Positions 37,052-45,490 of a stretch of 64,000 nt of DNA are shown here, one piece after another (position 1 is the first letter of the stretch; each line of letters starts with the position of its first letter). Under the pieces are notes generated by a model. It saw only the letters and a program-made list of their open reading frames with translations, was not told the origin of the DNA and ran no database searches. Both the position numbers and the translations under genes were made by a program. The stretch spans positions 124,001-188,000 of the forward strand of contig CAZSXT010000002.1 of assembly GCA_964611435.1 (NCBI GenBank), written 5' to 3'. The DNA comes from JAYPHU01 sp964611435. GTDB lineage: Bacteria; Pseudomonadota; Alphaproteobacteria; Rhodospirillales; UBA2165.

Positions 37052-38227
37052 ATGATGGACGATCCCGTAAACTGCCTGGTTCCTGAAAACCTCCCGTCGC
37101 ACATCGAGGGGGCATCGGATGGCCCTTTGTCGGGTCGAACTTTCGTCGCCAAGGACCTTTTCAACGTTGCCGGGCATCGGACATCCAACGGCAGTCCGGA
37201 CTTTCATAACCACGCGGTTCCATCCCCGTCCAATGCAGCGGTTATTGATAAATTGCTATCAGCTGGCGCGACGTTGCTGGGCATGACAATTTGTGATGAG
37301 TTTTTCTACAGCCTGACCGGCGCCAATGCCCATTACGGCACGCCAGTGAATCAAAGAGCGCCCGGGAGGTTGCCGGGCGGATCGTCGTCGGGCTCGGCCG
37401 CGGCGTTGACGGCGAACATGGCGGATTTTGCCTTGGGTTCCGATACCGGCGGATCGGTTCGCATCCCAGCCTCCTTTTGCGGCTTGTGGGGTATCCGTCC
37501 GACCCTGGGACGGGTATCGCTCGACGGCGGAAGGGCAATGGCGCCAAGCTTCGACACTGCCGGCTGGTTTACCAATGATGCAGCCCTTCTATCGCTGGTA
37601 GGCTCTATCGTCCTCGAAGGCGACGCCAACCGGGATGAGATCACCCGCCTCATCATCGCGGATGATATTCTCGCCAGAACTGACACGTCGGTGGCCGAGG
37701 CCTTCAATACCTGGATAAGAGGCGCCGACCTTGAAATAACCGAAACTGTAACAATGTCGGACGAGGGCCTGGACACCTGGTGGAATGTATTTCGCGTCAT
37801 CCAAGCGGGTGAAGTTAAGACAACGAACCTTCCTTGGGTGCGGGACCACCAAGCCAATTTGGGACCCGGCATCAGCGAACGGTTTAAAATGGCCGAGGGG
37901 ATCAGCGATGAAGAGCTGGCCGCCGCCCGCGGCGCACAAAGTAACATCGTCAGAAAAATTAACGCTGTGGTGACGCCGGGAACAATTCTGGTCATGCCGA
38001 CAGCGCCGTGCATTGCACCAAGGATTGACGCCGAAGAGTCATCACTTGAATCCTTTCGCTCCAATACGATGGCATTGACGTGCATTGCGGGTCTTGCGGG
38101 ATTGCCCCAGGTTTCCATGCCTATGTTGACGGTCGAAGGCTGCCCGGCAGGTGTCTCTCTTGTCGGCGCGCGTGGGTCGGATGAACAAATCTTGGAACTC
38201 GCACTGCGCTTCACTGACGCCGGCTGA
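37052..38227 (+). CDS. Amidase signature family hydrolase
   Basis: 391 aa. The Ser-cisSer-Lys triad is visible: Lys34 in FVAKDLF, the GGSSSGSAAAL loop (109-119) and nucleophile Ser135 in GSDTGGSVRIPA. Short for the family (usually 450-500 aa), close to indole-acetamide/AtzF-type or AMI1-like short amidases. Hydrolyses an amide or ureide bond; the substrate is unknown. GAGAGGAAA precedes the start. Last gene of the cluster. Confidence 0.9.
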   Translation: MMDDPVNCLVPENLPSHIEGASDGPLSGRTFVAKDLFNVAGHRTSNGSPDFHNHAVPSPSNAAVIDKLLSAGATLLGMTICDEFFYSLTGANAHYGTPVNQRAPGRLPGGSSSGSAAALTANMADFALGSDTGGSVRIPASFCGLWGIRPTLGRVSLDGGRAMAPSFDTAGWFTNDAALLSLVGSIVLEGDANRDEITRLIIADDILARTDTSVAEAFNTWIRGADLEITETVTMSDEGLDTWWNVFRVIQAGEVKTTNLPWVRDHQANLGPGISERFKMAEGISDEELAAARGAQSNIVRKINAVVTPGTILVMPTAPCIAPRIDAEESSLESFRSNTMALTCIAGLAGLPQVSMPMLTVEGCPAGVSLVGARGSDEQILELALRFTDAG

Positions 38228-38258
38228 GATTTTTGAATGCTGGCGCTGACGGCCCGGT

Positions 38259-39323
38259 CTAGTACTCCACGAACTCCAGGACCTTGTCGATTTTCTCGAA
38301 CAGCTTATCCAGCTCATAGAGCGCTACCGCCCCTTTGCGTTTTTCCAGCGCGATGCGATCATCGGTGTCTCCCAAGGTTGTCCGCAGGGGCAGGAACATT
38401 TCCGCGACCAGATTGTAAAAGCCTGGCTCGGAGAGTTCCCAATCCACGTCGGCGGCGACGGCCCCGTTCACCAAGGGCACGAACCAATCCATGCGTTTCA
38501 CCAAGTCCTCGAAATAGGGCAAGAACGCGATTAACGCGTCCAGGCAAATCATCTGCGCTTCTTTATCGGCGTAGAGCATTTCCCAATTGAAGTCGTTTTC
38601 GTTGCCCTTACTCAGCCGGCCGACGACTGTCCGGCACTTGGCTTGAAACTCCTCAATCACTTCCGGGCCCAGCATCTTGTCCATGGCAATGAAGAAGCCC
38701 GGCAAGACCGCCCGGGTCACACAAGCCTCGCCATCATCCTCGACCCTGTCCGGTGCAAACAGGCCGGCAAAGCTGTTCACGATCAGCCGGTCAAACGGAT
38801 ATTGCCGGGCGTGATCAAAGGCCGCCCGTTCCCGCGCCCGCACATATTGATCGAACGACATCTCGAAGATTTTTTCGAGATCCGCCCGCTTGCTTTCAAA
38901 CTCATGGGTCAGACGGTTGATATCATCGACAGTCAGATAGCCGCCCCGCTTTCGCGCTTCGGTTTTTAGCCGGTCGGTAAACGTGGTCACAACAGTTTCA
39001 GCCAGAATCCGGCTTTGATCCTGCACCGAGCCCGGCGCACTAGGGGCAACGGGCTGTGCCGGCGCGGGCTGTGCCACGGCGGGCTGCGAGGGGGCCGCTT
39101 GCGGCGCCGCCCGAGGTGCGGGTTGCGGCATCGGCTGGGGCGGAGACGGCGGCGGCGGGGGAGCTGCCTGAGTTTGATAACTCTGTGGCTGAGGCAGCGG
39201 TTTCGCCGGTGGGGGCGTCGCGGCCTTGGCCACTTCCGGCCGATGCGCCACGCGCTCATCCGGCGTATCTCCCCAGACCACCTGCTCTACCAGATATTCG
39301 TTGGTCGCTTTTGTATCGGCCAT
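38259..39323 (-). CDS. Proline-rich protein of unknown function
   Basis: 354 aa, not recognised. Residues ~30-95 are a Pro/Ala/Gln-rich disordered stretch; residues ~100-354 are a helical, charged domain (KRGGYLTVDDINRLTHEFESK, FDQYVRARERAAFDHARQYPFDRL). No signal peptide, membrane segment or catalytic motif is seen. The composition, N-terminal low complexity plus a well-conserved-looking C-terminal domain, suggests a scaffold or polar/structural protein. Convergent with the amidase and divergent from nadE. Confidence 0.75.
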   Translation of the reverse strand: MADTKATNEYLVEQVVWGDTPDERVAHRPEVAKAATPPPAKPLPQPQSYQTQAAPPPPPSPPQPMPQPAPRAAPQAAPSQPAVAQPAPAQPVAPSAPGSVQDQSRILAETVVTTFTDRLKTEARKRGGYLTVDDINRLTHEFESKRADLEKIFEMSFDQYVRARERAAFDHARQYPFDRLIVNSFAGLFAPDRVEDDGEACVTRAVLPGFFIAMDKMLGPEVIEEFQAKCRTVVGRLSKGNENDFNWEMLYADKEAQMICLDALIAFLPYFEDLVKRMDWFVPLVNGAVAADVDWELSEPGFYNLVAEMFLPLRTTLGDTDDRIALEKRKGAVALYELDKLFEKIDKVLEFVEY

Positions 39324-39502
39324 GGAACATTCTTACCGATTTCAAACACCAATATCCAGGCGGGATTTCCCACACGGCGATGGTGCGCCGGGCACGGCGT
39401 TGACACTGGCGCGGGCAGTCTCTAATGCTTAGCGATCGAAGGTTCCGGCGCCGGAGACACAGCCGCCATACCGCTGAAATTTCATCGAATCGGACGATCT
39501 TT

Positions 39503-41176
39503 ATGACCTCAGAGCTTGCCATAGCGCTGGCCCAAATCAATCCCACCGTCGGCGATGTCGTGGGCAATATCGAGCGTATCCGTCAGGCGCGAAAAGATGC
39601 CGCAGGCAAGGCCGACTTGGTGGTCACGGGAGAACTCGCCGTGTCCGGTTATCCGCCTGAGGATCTGGTGCTGAAACCGGCTTTTTTGCGGATGATCGAA
39701 GAACATGTTGAAACCCTGGCCAAGGAAACCGCCGACGGCGGTCCGGCCATCCTGACCGGTGCGCCTTGGCGGGAGGAAGACAAGCTCTATAACGCCGTGC
39801 TGCTGTTGGAAGATGGTAAGATTTCGACCAAACGGTACAAACACTTGCTCCCCACTTATGGCGTATTCGACGAGGATCGGGTGTTTGACCAAGGTCCTGT
39901 CCCCGGCCCGATTCCGTTCAAGGATGTACGCCTGGGCGTCATGATCTGCGAAGACATGTGGGAGCCCGACGTGGCCGAAGGGCTTCAGGAATCCGGCGCG
40001 GAACTGCTGCTGGTGATTAACGGCTCCCCGTTCGAGGCGGATAAGCCTGACATGCGGCTCAATCTGGCGGTCGCCCGGATCGGCGAGTGCGATCTGCCGC
40101 TGGCCTATGTCAATTTGGTCGGCGGCCAGGATGAGCTGGTCTTCGACGGCCGCTCCTTCGTGCTTAACCGTGATCGGGAACTCAAGGCCCTGGCCATGCC
40201 CTGGGAAGAAGAGATCATGTTCACCAAATGGCAAAATAGCGGGGACGGCTGGGCCTGCGTCGAGGGGGAGATCAACACCGTGGGCGGCGCGCCGGAAGAC
40301 GAGACCTTGGCGCGCATCTACCGGGCCATGGTGCTGGGCTTGCGCGACTATGTCCGCAAGAACCGCTTCCCAGGGGTGATCCTGGGCCTGTCCGGCGGTA
40401 TCGACTCCGCGCTCTCCGCGGCGGTGGCGGTGGACGCGATCGGGCCGGACAAGGTGCAGTGCGTGATGATGCCGTCGCCCTACACTTCGCAGGAAAGCCT
40501 GGACGACGCGGCGGAAGCGGCGCAGCTTCTCGGCCTTAAATACGACACCGTACCGATTGAGGCCGCCATGCAGGCGTTCGACGGCATGCTGGCGCCCCTG
40601 TTCGAGGGACTGGACGCCGACACCACGGAAGAGAATATCCAGGCGCGGGTTCGGGGCATGTTGGTCATGGCGCTTTCCAACAAGCTGGGCTACATGCCGC
40701 TGACCACCGGCAACAAATCGGAAATGTCGGTCGGCTACGCGACTCTCTATGGGGATATGTGCGGCGGCTATTCAGTGTTGAAAGATGTCTACAAGACGAC
40801 CGTGTTTGCCGTCTCCCATTGGCGGAACCGGGTCCACCCACGGGACTCGCTTGGACCCGAAGGCCGGGTCATCCCGGAGCGGATCATCACCAAAAAGCCA
40901 TCGGCCGAACTTAAGCCCGATCAGTTCGATGAAGACACTCTGCCGCCTTACGACGTGCTGGACGATATCCTCCAATGCCTGATTGAAGGGGAGCGCGCCG
41001 TCTCGGAGATTATCGAGCGCGGCCATGACCCGGACGTGGTGCGCCGGGTCTGGCGCATGCTGGACCGCGCCGAATACAAGCGCCGCCAGGCGCCACCGGG
41101 GGTAAAGATCACGTCCCGCGCCTTCGGCCGCGACCGCCGCTATCCGATCACCAACGGTTTCACGAACCTGGTGTGA
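39503..41176 (+). CDS. nadE: Glutamine-dependent NAD+ synthetase
   Basis: Last step of NAD synthesis. N-terminal nitrilase-type glutaminase with Glu44, Lys113 and Cys149 (ICEDMWEP), C-terminal synthetase with the ATP P-loop SGGIDSA (297-303), TTGNKSEMSVGYATLYGDMCGG and the terminal RYPITNGF. 557 aa from ATG 39503; the frame is open to 39425 but the extension is Arg-rich and non-family. Start site lacks a strong ribosome binding site. Confidence 0.97.
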   Translation: MTSELAIALAQINPTVGDVVGNIERIRQARKDAAGKADLVVTGELAVSGYPPEDLVLKPAFLRMIEEHVETLAKETADGGPAILTGAPWREEDKLYNAVLLLEDGKISTKRYKHLLPTYGVFDEDRVFDQGPVPGPIPFKDVRLGVMICEDMWEPDVAEGLQESGAELLLVINGSPFEADKPDMRLNLAVARIGECDLPLAYVNLVGGQDELVFDGRSFVLNRDRELKALAMPWEEEIMFTKWQNSGDGWACVEGEINTVGGAPEDETLARIYRAMVLGLRDYVRKNRFPGVILGLSGGIDSALSAAVAVDAIGPDKVQCVMMPSPYTSQESLDDAAEAAQLLGLKYDTVPIEAAMQAFDGMLAPLFEGLDADTTEENIQARVRGMLVMALSNKLGYMPLTTGNKSEMSVGYATLYGDMCGGYSVLKDVYKTTVFAVSHWRNRVHPRDSLGPEGRVIPERIITKKPSAELKPDQFDEDTLPPYDVLDDILQCLIEGERAVSEIIERGHDPDVVRRVWRMLDRAEYKRRQAPPGVKITSRAFGRDRRYPITNGFTNLV

Positions 41177-41210
41177 GTTACAAAGATCAAACACCTCGTT
41201 GGAGTTTGTT

Positions 41211-41379
41211 AACCACAGAGATCACAGAGAGATTAGAAGAGGAAGTGAATTCCGTTGTATACTTATAATTCGTCATGCCCGGACTTGATCCGGGCATCCA
41301 TGTTTAATGAAAAGGTGGACCCGCGGATCAAGTCCGCGGGTGACGGAAGAGAGTGGCGTGTTCATTGTGCTCTGTGGTT
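41211..41379. repeat. REP-type double palindrome inside a 169-nt inverted-repeat element
   Basis: Inner element 41271-41345 has two perfect 9-bp hairpins: ATGCCCGGA/TCCGGGCAT (41275-41297) and ACCCGCGGA/TCCGCGGGT (41319-41341), with loops that are reverse complements of each other (cttga, tcaag) and outer ends CGTCA/TGACG. This is the REP palindrome pair common in alphaproteobacteria. It is enclosed by 10-bp inverted ends AACCACAGAG (41211) and CTCTGTGGTT (41370). It fills the nadE-cysS gap and may also stabilise or end the nadE mRNA. Confidence 0.8.
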
Positions 41380-41416
41380 TAAATTTTTTGAGTAATAATT
41401 CTATTCTTTAGATGTC

Positions 41417-42787
41417 ATGACCTTACAACTCTACAACACGCTGACGCGGCAGAAAGAGGCGTTCCAGCCGATCAGCAATGACACGATCGGCATGTATGTC
41501 TGCGGGCCGACGGTCTACGACTATGCCCATATCGGCAATGCGCGGCCGGTCATCGTGTTCGACGTGTTGGCCAGGCTGTTGCGCCACGCCTATCCCGACG
41601 CGGGAGTGACGTATGTCCGGAACATCACCGATGTGGACGACAAGATTATCGCCGCCCATCAGGAGACCGGCCAGCCCATCGAAGAGATCACCAAGCGCAC
41701 CACCGATGCATTCCACGCCGATATGGCGGCGCTCGGCAATCTGCCGCCGGATGTAGAGCCGCGCGCCACCGGCCACATTGCAGAGATGATTGCTCTTATC
41801 GAAGACCTCATCGCCAAGGGCCATGCGTACGAGAACGACGGACATGTCTTGTTCAACGTGCCGTCCATGGACGACTACGGGAAACTGTCGCGCCGCAACC
41901 GCGATGAACTAATCGCCGGCGCACGGGTCGAAATTGCACCCTATAAGAAAGACGCGGCGGATTTTGTCCTATGGAAACCGTCCACCGAGGATCAACCCGG
42001 CTGGGACAGCCCGTGGGGAAATGGGCGGCCAGGCTGGCACATCGAATGCTCCGCCATGTCGGAAAAATACCTGGGCAAGACGTTCGACATCCATGGCGGC
42101 GGCGTGGATCTAGTCTTCCCTCACCATGAGAACGAGATCGCCCAGAGCCGTTGCGCCCACGGCCCGGAGACCTTCGCCCAAGTGTGGATGCACAACGGCT
42201 ACCTGATGGTCGAGGGCGAGAAAATGTCCAAAAGCCTGGGCAACTTCATCACCGTGCATGACCTGTTAAAAGAGCATCATGGCGAAACCATCCGGCTCTG
42301 CATGCTGATGACCCACTACCGCCAGCCGATCAACTGGACCAAGGCCGGGCTGGCGCAAGCGAAGGATGCGCTGGACCGGTGGTATGGAGCCTTGCGCGCC
42401 TCACCACCCACAGAGCAATCCGCGAGCGTGACAACAGGACTGATTGACGCCCTTTCCGACGACCTTAATACGCCGCAGGCAATTGCCGTGCTCCACGAGT
42501 TGGCCAACGACGTGAACAGGTCTGAAGACGGATCAGTCAGTGCCAATTTGCTAGCCGCCGCCAACCTGTTGGGTCTCCTGCAACTCGATCCCGAAAACTG
42601 GTTTAAGTGGCAGCCGGAGGGGGCGGCAGGTCTCAGCGACGCCGACATCGATGCGCTGATCGAGGAACGCACGGCGGCGCGCGCCAACAAGGATTTCGCG
42701 ACCTCCGACCGCATCCGCGACGAACTCGCCGGGCAAGGCATCATCCTGGAAGACGGGCCGGGCGGCACCACCTGGAAACGGGGTTAA
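41417..42787 (+). CDS. cysS: Cysteinyl-tRNA synthetase
   Basis: Class Ia aminoacyl-tRNA synthetase. HIGH-type motif HIGN (38-41), zinc ligands Cys29, Cys211, His236 and Glu240, KMSKS (269-273), C-terminal DALR-type helical domain (NKDFATSDRIRDEL). 456 aa, normal length. Convergent with the MFS gene, overlapping by 4 nt at the stops. Confidence 0.98.
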   Translation: MTLQLYNTLTRQKEAFQPISNDTIGMYVCGPTVYDYAHIGNARPVIVFDVLARLLRHAYPDAGVTYVRNITDVDDKIIAAHQETGQPIEEITKRTTDAFHADMAALGNLPPDVEPRATGHIAEMIALIEDLIAKGHAYENDGHVLFNVPSMDDYGKLSRRNRDELIAGARVEIAPYKKDAADFVLWKPSTEDQPGWDSPWGNGRPGWHIECSAMSEKYLGKTFDIHGGGVDLVFPHHENEIAQSRCAHGPETFAQVWMHNGYLMVEGEKMSKSLGNFITVHDLLKEHHGETIRLCMLMTHYRQPINWTKAGLAQAKDALDRWYGALRASPPTEQSASVTTGLIDALSDDLNTPQAIAVLHELANDVNRSEDGSVSANLLAAANLLGLLQLDPENWFKWQPEGAAGLSDADIDALIEERTAARANKDFATSDRIRDELAGQGIILEDGPGGTTWKRG

Positions 42788-44103
42788 GACTTAATCTCGA
42801 CCGGTTCGGGATCGGCCTCGATCCCCGCCGCATTCGCCAACAGTTTCCCACCGATCAACAGCAAGACCAACAGCACCAGCGCGGCAGCAATGCCCATCGC
42901 CACCTGCAACCCGGTGAATTCCGCCAGGGCGCCGATGGCCAGCGTGCCAAAGGCGGGCCCGCCGACCGAAGCGGCCAGATTAACGCTGATCACCCGCGCC
43001 CGGTATTCGTCTTCCACCACGTTCTGCACCAGGGTCGTTCCGCAGGTGCCTACATTGCCGATGAACGCGCCGGCGAAGAAACAGGCGACGAAGGCGACCG
43101 CCACCACGCTGTTGGACACGAATACTAATAAAGACACAGACGCACCCACGGCGCAGAGAAGAAGTATCCTAGTGGTGCCCTGGGTGCGTCCCCGGATCGA
43201 CAAGAGAACCGCCCCGATCAGCGCGCCGACGCCGGCGGAGGCCAACATGTTGCCGAGACCTTGTTCATCCAGATGAAACACGGTCTCGGAAAACCCGGCC
43301 ATCAGATTGTAGAACGGCCGGAGCATCATCGCCGCGGCCACAGCCAGCGCCAAGATCAGTTTCAAATGCCGGTTCGCCATAATGTAGGCGATGCCTGCCC
43401 GGATGTCGGCGGCCAGCGCCGGAATCATGGCCCCTTCCCGCTTCCGGCCCGGCATCGGGTTGACGATCTGCACCCGGATCAACGCGGTCAGCAGACACGC
43501 CATACCGATGGCGCTGGCAAAATAGGCGACGGCGGCCCCTCCCGGTTCCCCGAAATAAGTGTTTCCGGTGGCTAGCACGAACCCACCGAGCGCCGGGCCG
43601 GTAAAGCTCGCGGTGTAGTAGGTCGCGCCGTTCATGCTGATCGCAGCGGCCAAGTTCTTGCGTTCCAATAGCTGAGGGATCAGCGCCTGACGGGAGGGAA
43701 AATCAAAAGACATAAAAATCCCCTGCACCGCTGTCAGCGTGAGCAGGAGTATCGGCGTCATCAGCCCGGACAGCGTCAGGATGCCGACTGCGGTCGACAT
43801 GCTGACACCCAACACCATGGCGATCATGGCGGTCCGCCGGTGCCCGTATCGGTCCGCAACGGCGCCGGCGACCGGCCCCAAAATGAACAAAGGCGCCAAA
43901 TAGGCAAAACCCACAGCCCCCAGCCAGCCAAACGAATGCGTCAGGTGGAACATCAACCATTGGGCAGTGACGTGGAATATCCAGACCCCGTGGGCGGAAA
44001 ACACGTGGCCATACCAATAACGCCGGTAGTTGGTGCTGGAGAGCGCCCGCCCGATGCCACCAAAATAAGAGGAGAAGTCCCGCTGTCCCGCCATCCGCCA
44101 CAT
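42784..44103 (-). CDS. MFS transporter (MFS_3/EntS-like)
   Basis: 439 aa, about 12 membrane segments. Pattern FGWLGAVGFAYLAPLFILGPVAGAVADRYGHRR carries the DRxGxRR-type loop 2-3 motif (shown here by position 43990-43845); GIFMSFDFPSRQALIPQLL and AASVGGPAFGTLAIG fit the MFS_3 group of efflux carriers (EntS, macrolide exporters). Substrate unknown. The start ATG abuts the hairpin at 44104-44122; ATG 44094 is an alternative. Confidence 0.9.
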   Translation of the reverse strand: MWRMAGQRDFSSYFGGIGRALSSTNYRRYWYGHVFSAHGVWIFHVTAQWLMFHLTHSFGWLGAVGFAYLAPLFILGPVAGAVADRYGHRRTAMIAMVLGVSMSTAVGILTLSGLMTPILLLTLTAVQGIFMSFDFPSRQALIPQLLERKNLAAAISMNGATYYTASFTGPALGGFVLATGNTYFGEPGGAAVAYFASAIGMACLLTALIRVQIVNPMPGRKREGAMIPALAADIRAGIAYIMANRHLKLILALAVAAAMMLRPFYNLMAGFSETVFHLDEQGLGNMLASAGVGALIGAVLLSIRGRTQGTTRILLLCAVGASVSLLVFVSNSVVAVAFVACFFAGAFIGNVGTCGTTLVQNVVEDEYRARVISVNLAASVGGPAFGTLAIGALAEFTGLQVAMGIAAALVLLVLLLIGGKLLANAAGIEADPEPVEIKS

Positions 44104-44122
44104 CTACCCCTTGGCGGGGTAG
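44104..44122 (-). promoter_or_regulatory. Hairpin covering the ribosome binding site of the MFS gene
   Basis: In the MFS mRNA, CUACCCC (44122-44116) and GGGGUAG (44110-44104) form a perfect 7-bp stem with a GCCAA loop. The 3' arm holds the purine-rich AAGGGG site and the stem ends at the base before the AUG. If it forms, translation start is blocked. Confidence 0.5.
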
Positions 44123-44328
44123 AGGTAAAACACAATGGAGGCGGTTTCGAGTCGGTAACCTATGATTCTTAGAATGTTAAGCAGTTAACATTATAATTGT
44201 AATAATATGATTCAATTTTTAGGTTATGATTGTGGCTGCCGTTAAACACTTATAATAAGCCGGAGAACAGCCGCATCAGCCCCCGATTGGATCCCAAATG
44301 ATAACAACAACACTTCGGGAGAGGCTCT
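44123..44328. promoter_or_regulatory. AT-rich divergent promoter region with palindromes
   Basis: Between the divergent MFS and EVE-nuclease genes. Much richer in A/T than its surroundings. Two adjoining palindromes, ATTCTtAGAAT (44165-44175) and GTTAAgcagTTAAC (44176-44189), and a near-palindromic AT tract at 44189-44210 look like regulator sites. No gene is seen in it. Confidence 0.45.
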
Positions 44329-45432
44329 GTGTTTGGGAAAACGTATTGGGCGACTCTATTCACGCCGGAAACTTGGGCTGAGTTCGTCGCATCAGGTGAG
44401 AAAATAGCCGGTTTTCCAAAAAACCGGTGGAACACGGTGAAACAAATGGCGCCCGGAGATGTGCTGATTTGCTATCTGACCGGCGTGTCTCAATTGATCG
44501 GCGTGTTGGACGTCACCGGCGAGCCTTTCTGGGGACAGGAAGCCATCTGGTCGAGCAAGGCTTTTCGTTCCCGCGTCCCGGTCACGCCCCGGATCATGCT
44601 GGATCAGCGCCACGGGGTGCCCATCTCCTCCCTGAAGAACGAGTTGAGCATCTTCACGGCGGGCAAGTCGCCGCGATCCTGGACCACCCATGTCCGCCGC
44701 TCCCCGACCAAATGGCCGATTAAAGATGGCGAGAGAGTGGTTCAACGCCTGGAGAAGGCCGCTCCCGTTCCGGAGCCTGTCGAACTCTCCCCGGAACCCG
44801 AAAACCCTGAACCGAAACCGCCCGGTCTGTTATTGCGTACACCAAAGAATGAAGCGTCGGCGCACCTGCATATTCAATGGCAATTGGCCAAGCTGGGAAA
44901 CGATCTGGGGCTGGAGGTCTGGGTCGCCCGCAATGACCGTTCGCGGGAAATCGATGGCCGCCAATTCAGTGACCTGGAAGGCCTATTGGTGGAGCTTCCG
45001 GTGCTGTTTGAGCCCCAGACCCGCGCCATCATCGAGATGATCGATGTGATCTGGTTGAAGGGTCCAACTATTGTCGCCGCTTTCGAAATCGAAAACAGCA
45101 CGTCCGTCTATTCCGGCCTCCTCCGCATGTCGGACCTGGTGACCCTACAGCCCAATCTCAGCATTCCATTGTTTCTGGTCGCACCCGATGCGCGGCGGAA
45201 AAAGGTGATGCGGGAAATCAACCGCCCGACGTTCTCGGGCCAAATACCCTGCTTGTCCCATATCTGCCGCTTCATCTCGTTTGAACGGCTGCGCAACAAG
45301 CTGGTGGAAACAGAGGCTTATATCCACCACCTAAACCCATCCATCATTTTCGAATTTTCGGAAAGCTGCCACCATCGAAACGATCCGCCGCCTAAATATC
45401 CTTTTTCCAATCCGGCCATGTATAGAAAATAA
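44329..45432 (+). CDS. EVE-domain / PD-(D/E)XK nuclease-like fusion protein
   Basis: 367 aa, GTG start with GGGAGAGG upstream. Residues 4-140 look like an EVE (PUA-like) domain: YWATLFTPETWAEF, FPKNRWNTVKQMAPGDVLICYLTG, LIGVLDVTGEPFW; this fold reads modified bases in DNA or RNA. A Pro/Glu-rich linker (145-166) leads to residues 172-335 with a restriction-endonuclease-like pattern: helix HLHIQWQLAKLG, Asp239 in EMIDVIW, then Glu253 and Glu255 in AAFEIENST, the strand pair of a PD-(D/E)XK core with Glu in place of the usual Lys. Inferred: a modification-dependent (type IV-like) restriction or nucleic-acid quality factor. No partner methylase is nearby. Confidence 0.78.
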   Translation: MFGKTYWATLFTPETWAEFVASGEKIAGFPKNRWNTVKQMAPGDVLICYLTGVSQLIGVLDVTGEPFWGQEAIWSSKAFRSRVPVTPRIMLDQRHGVPISSLKNELSIFTAGKSPRSWTTHVRRSPTKWPIKDGERVVQRLEKAAPVPEPVELSPEPENPEPKPPGLLLRTPKNEASAHLHIQWQLAKLGNDLGLEVWVARNDRSREIDGRQFSDLEGLLVELPVLFEPQTRAIIEMIDVIWLKGPTIVAAFEIENSTSVYSGLLRMSDLVTLQPNLSIPLFLVAPDARRKKVMREINRPTFSGQIPCLSHICRFISFERLRNKLVETEAYIHHLNPSIIFEFSESCHHRNDPPPKYPFSNPAMYRK

Positions 45433-45490
45433 CTTGGCGGACCTGTCCTGATATGGACAAATGTTTCCCGGTTTCCGGGGAGGACAATCC

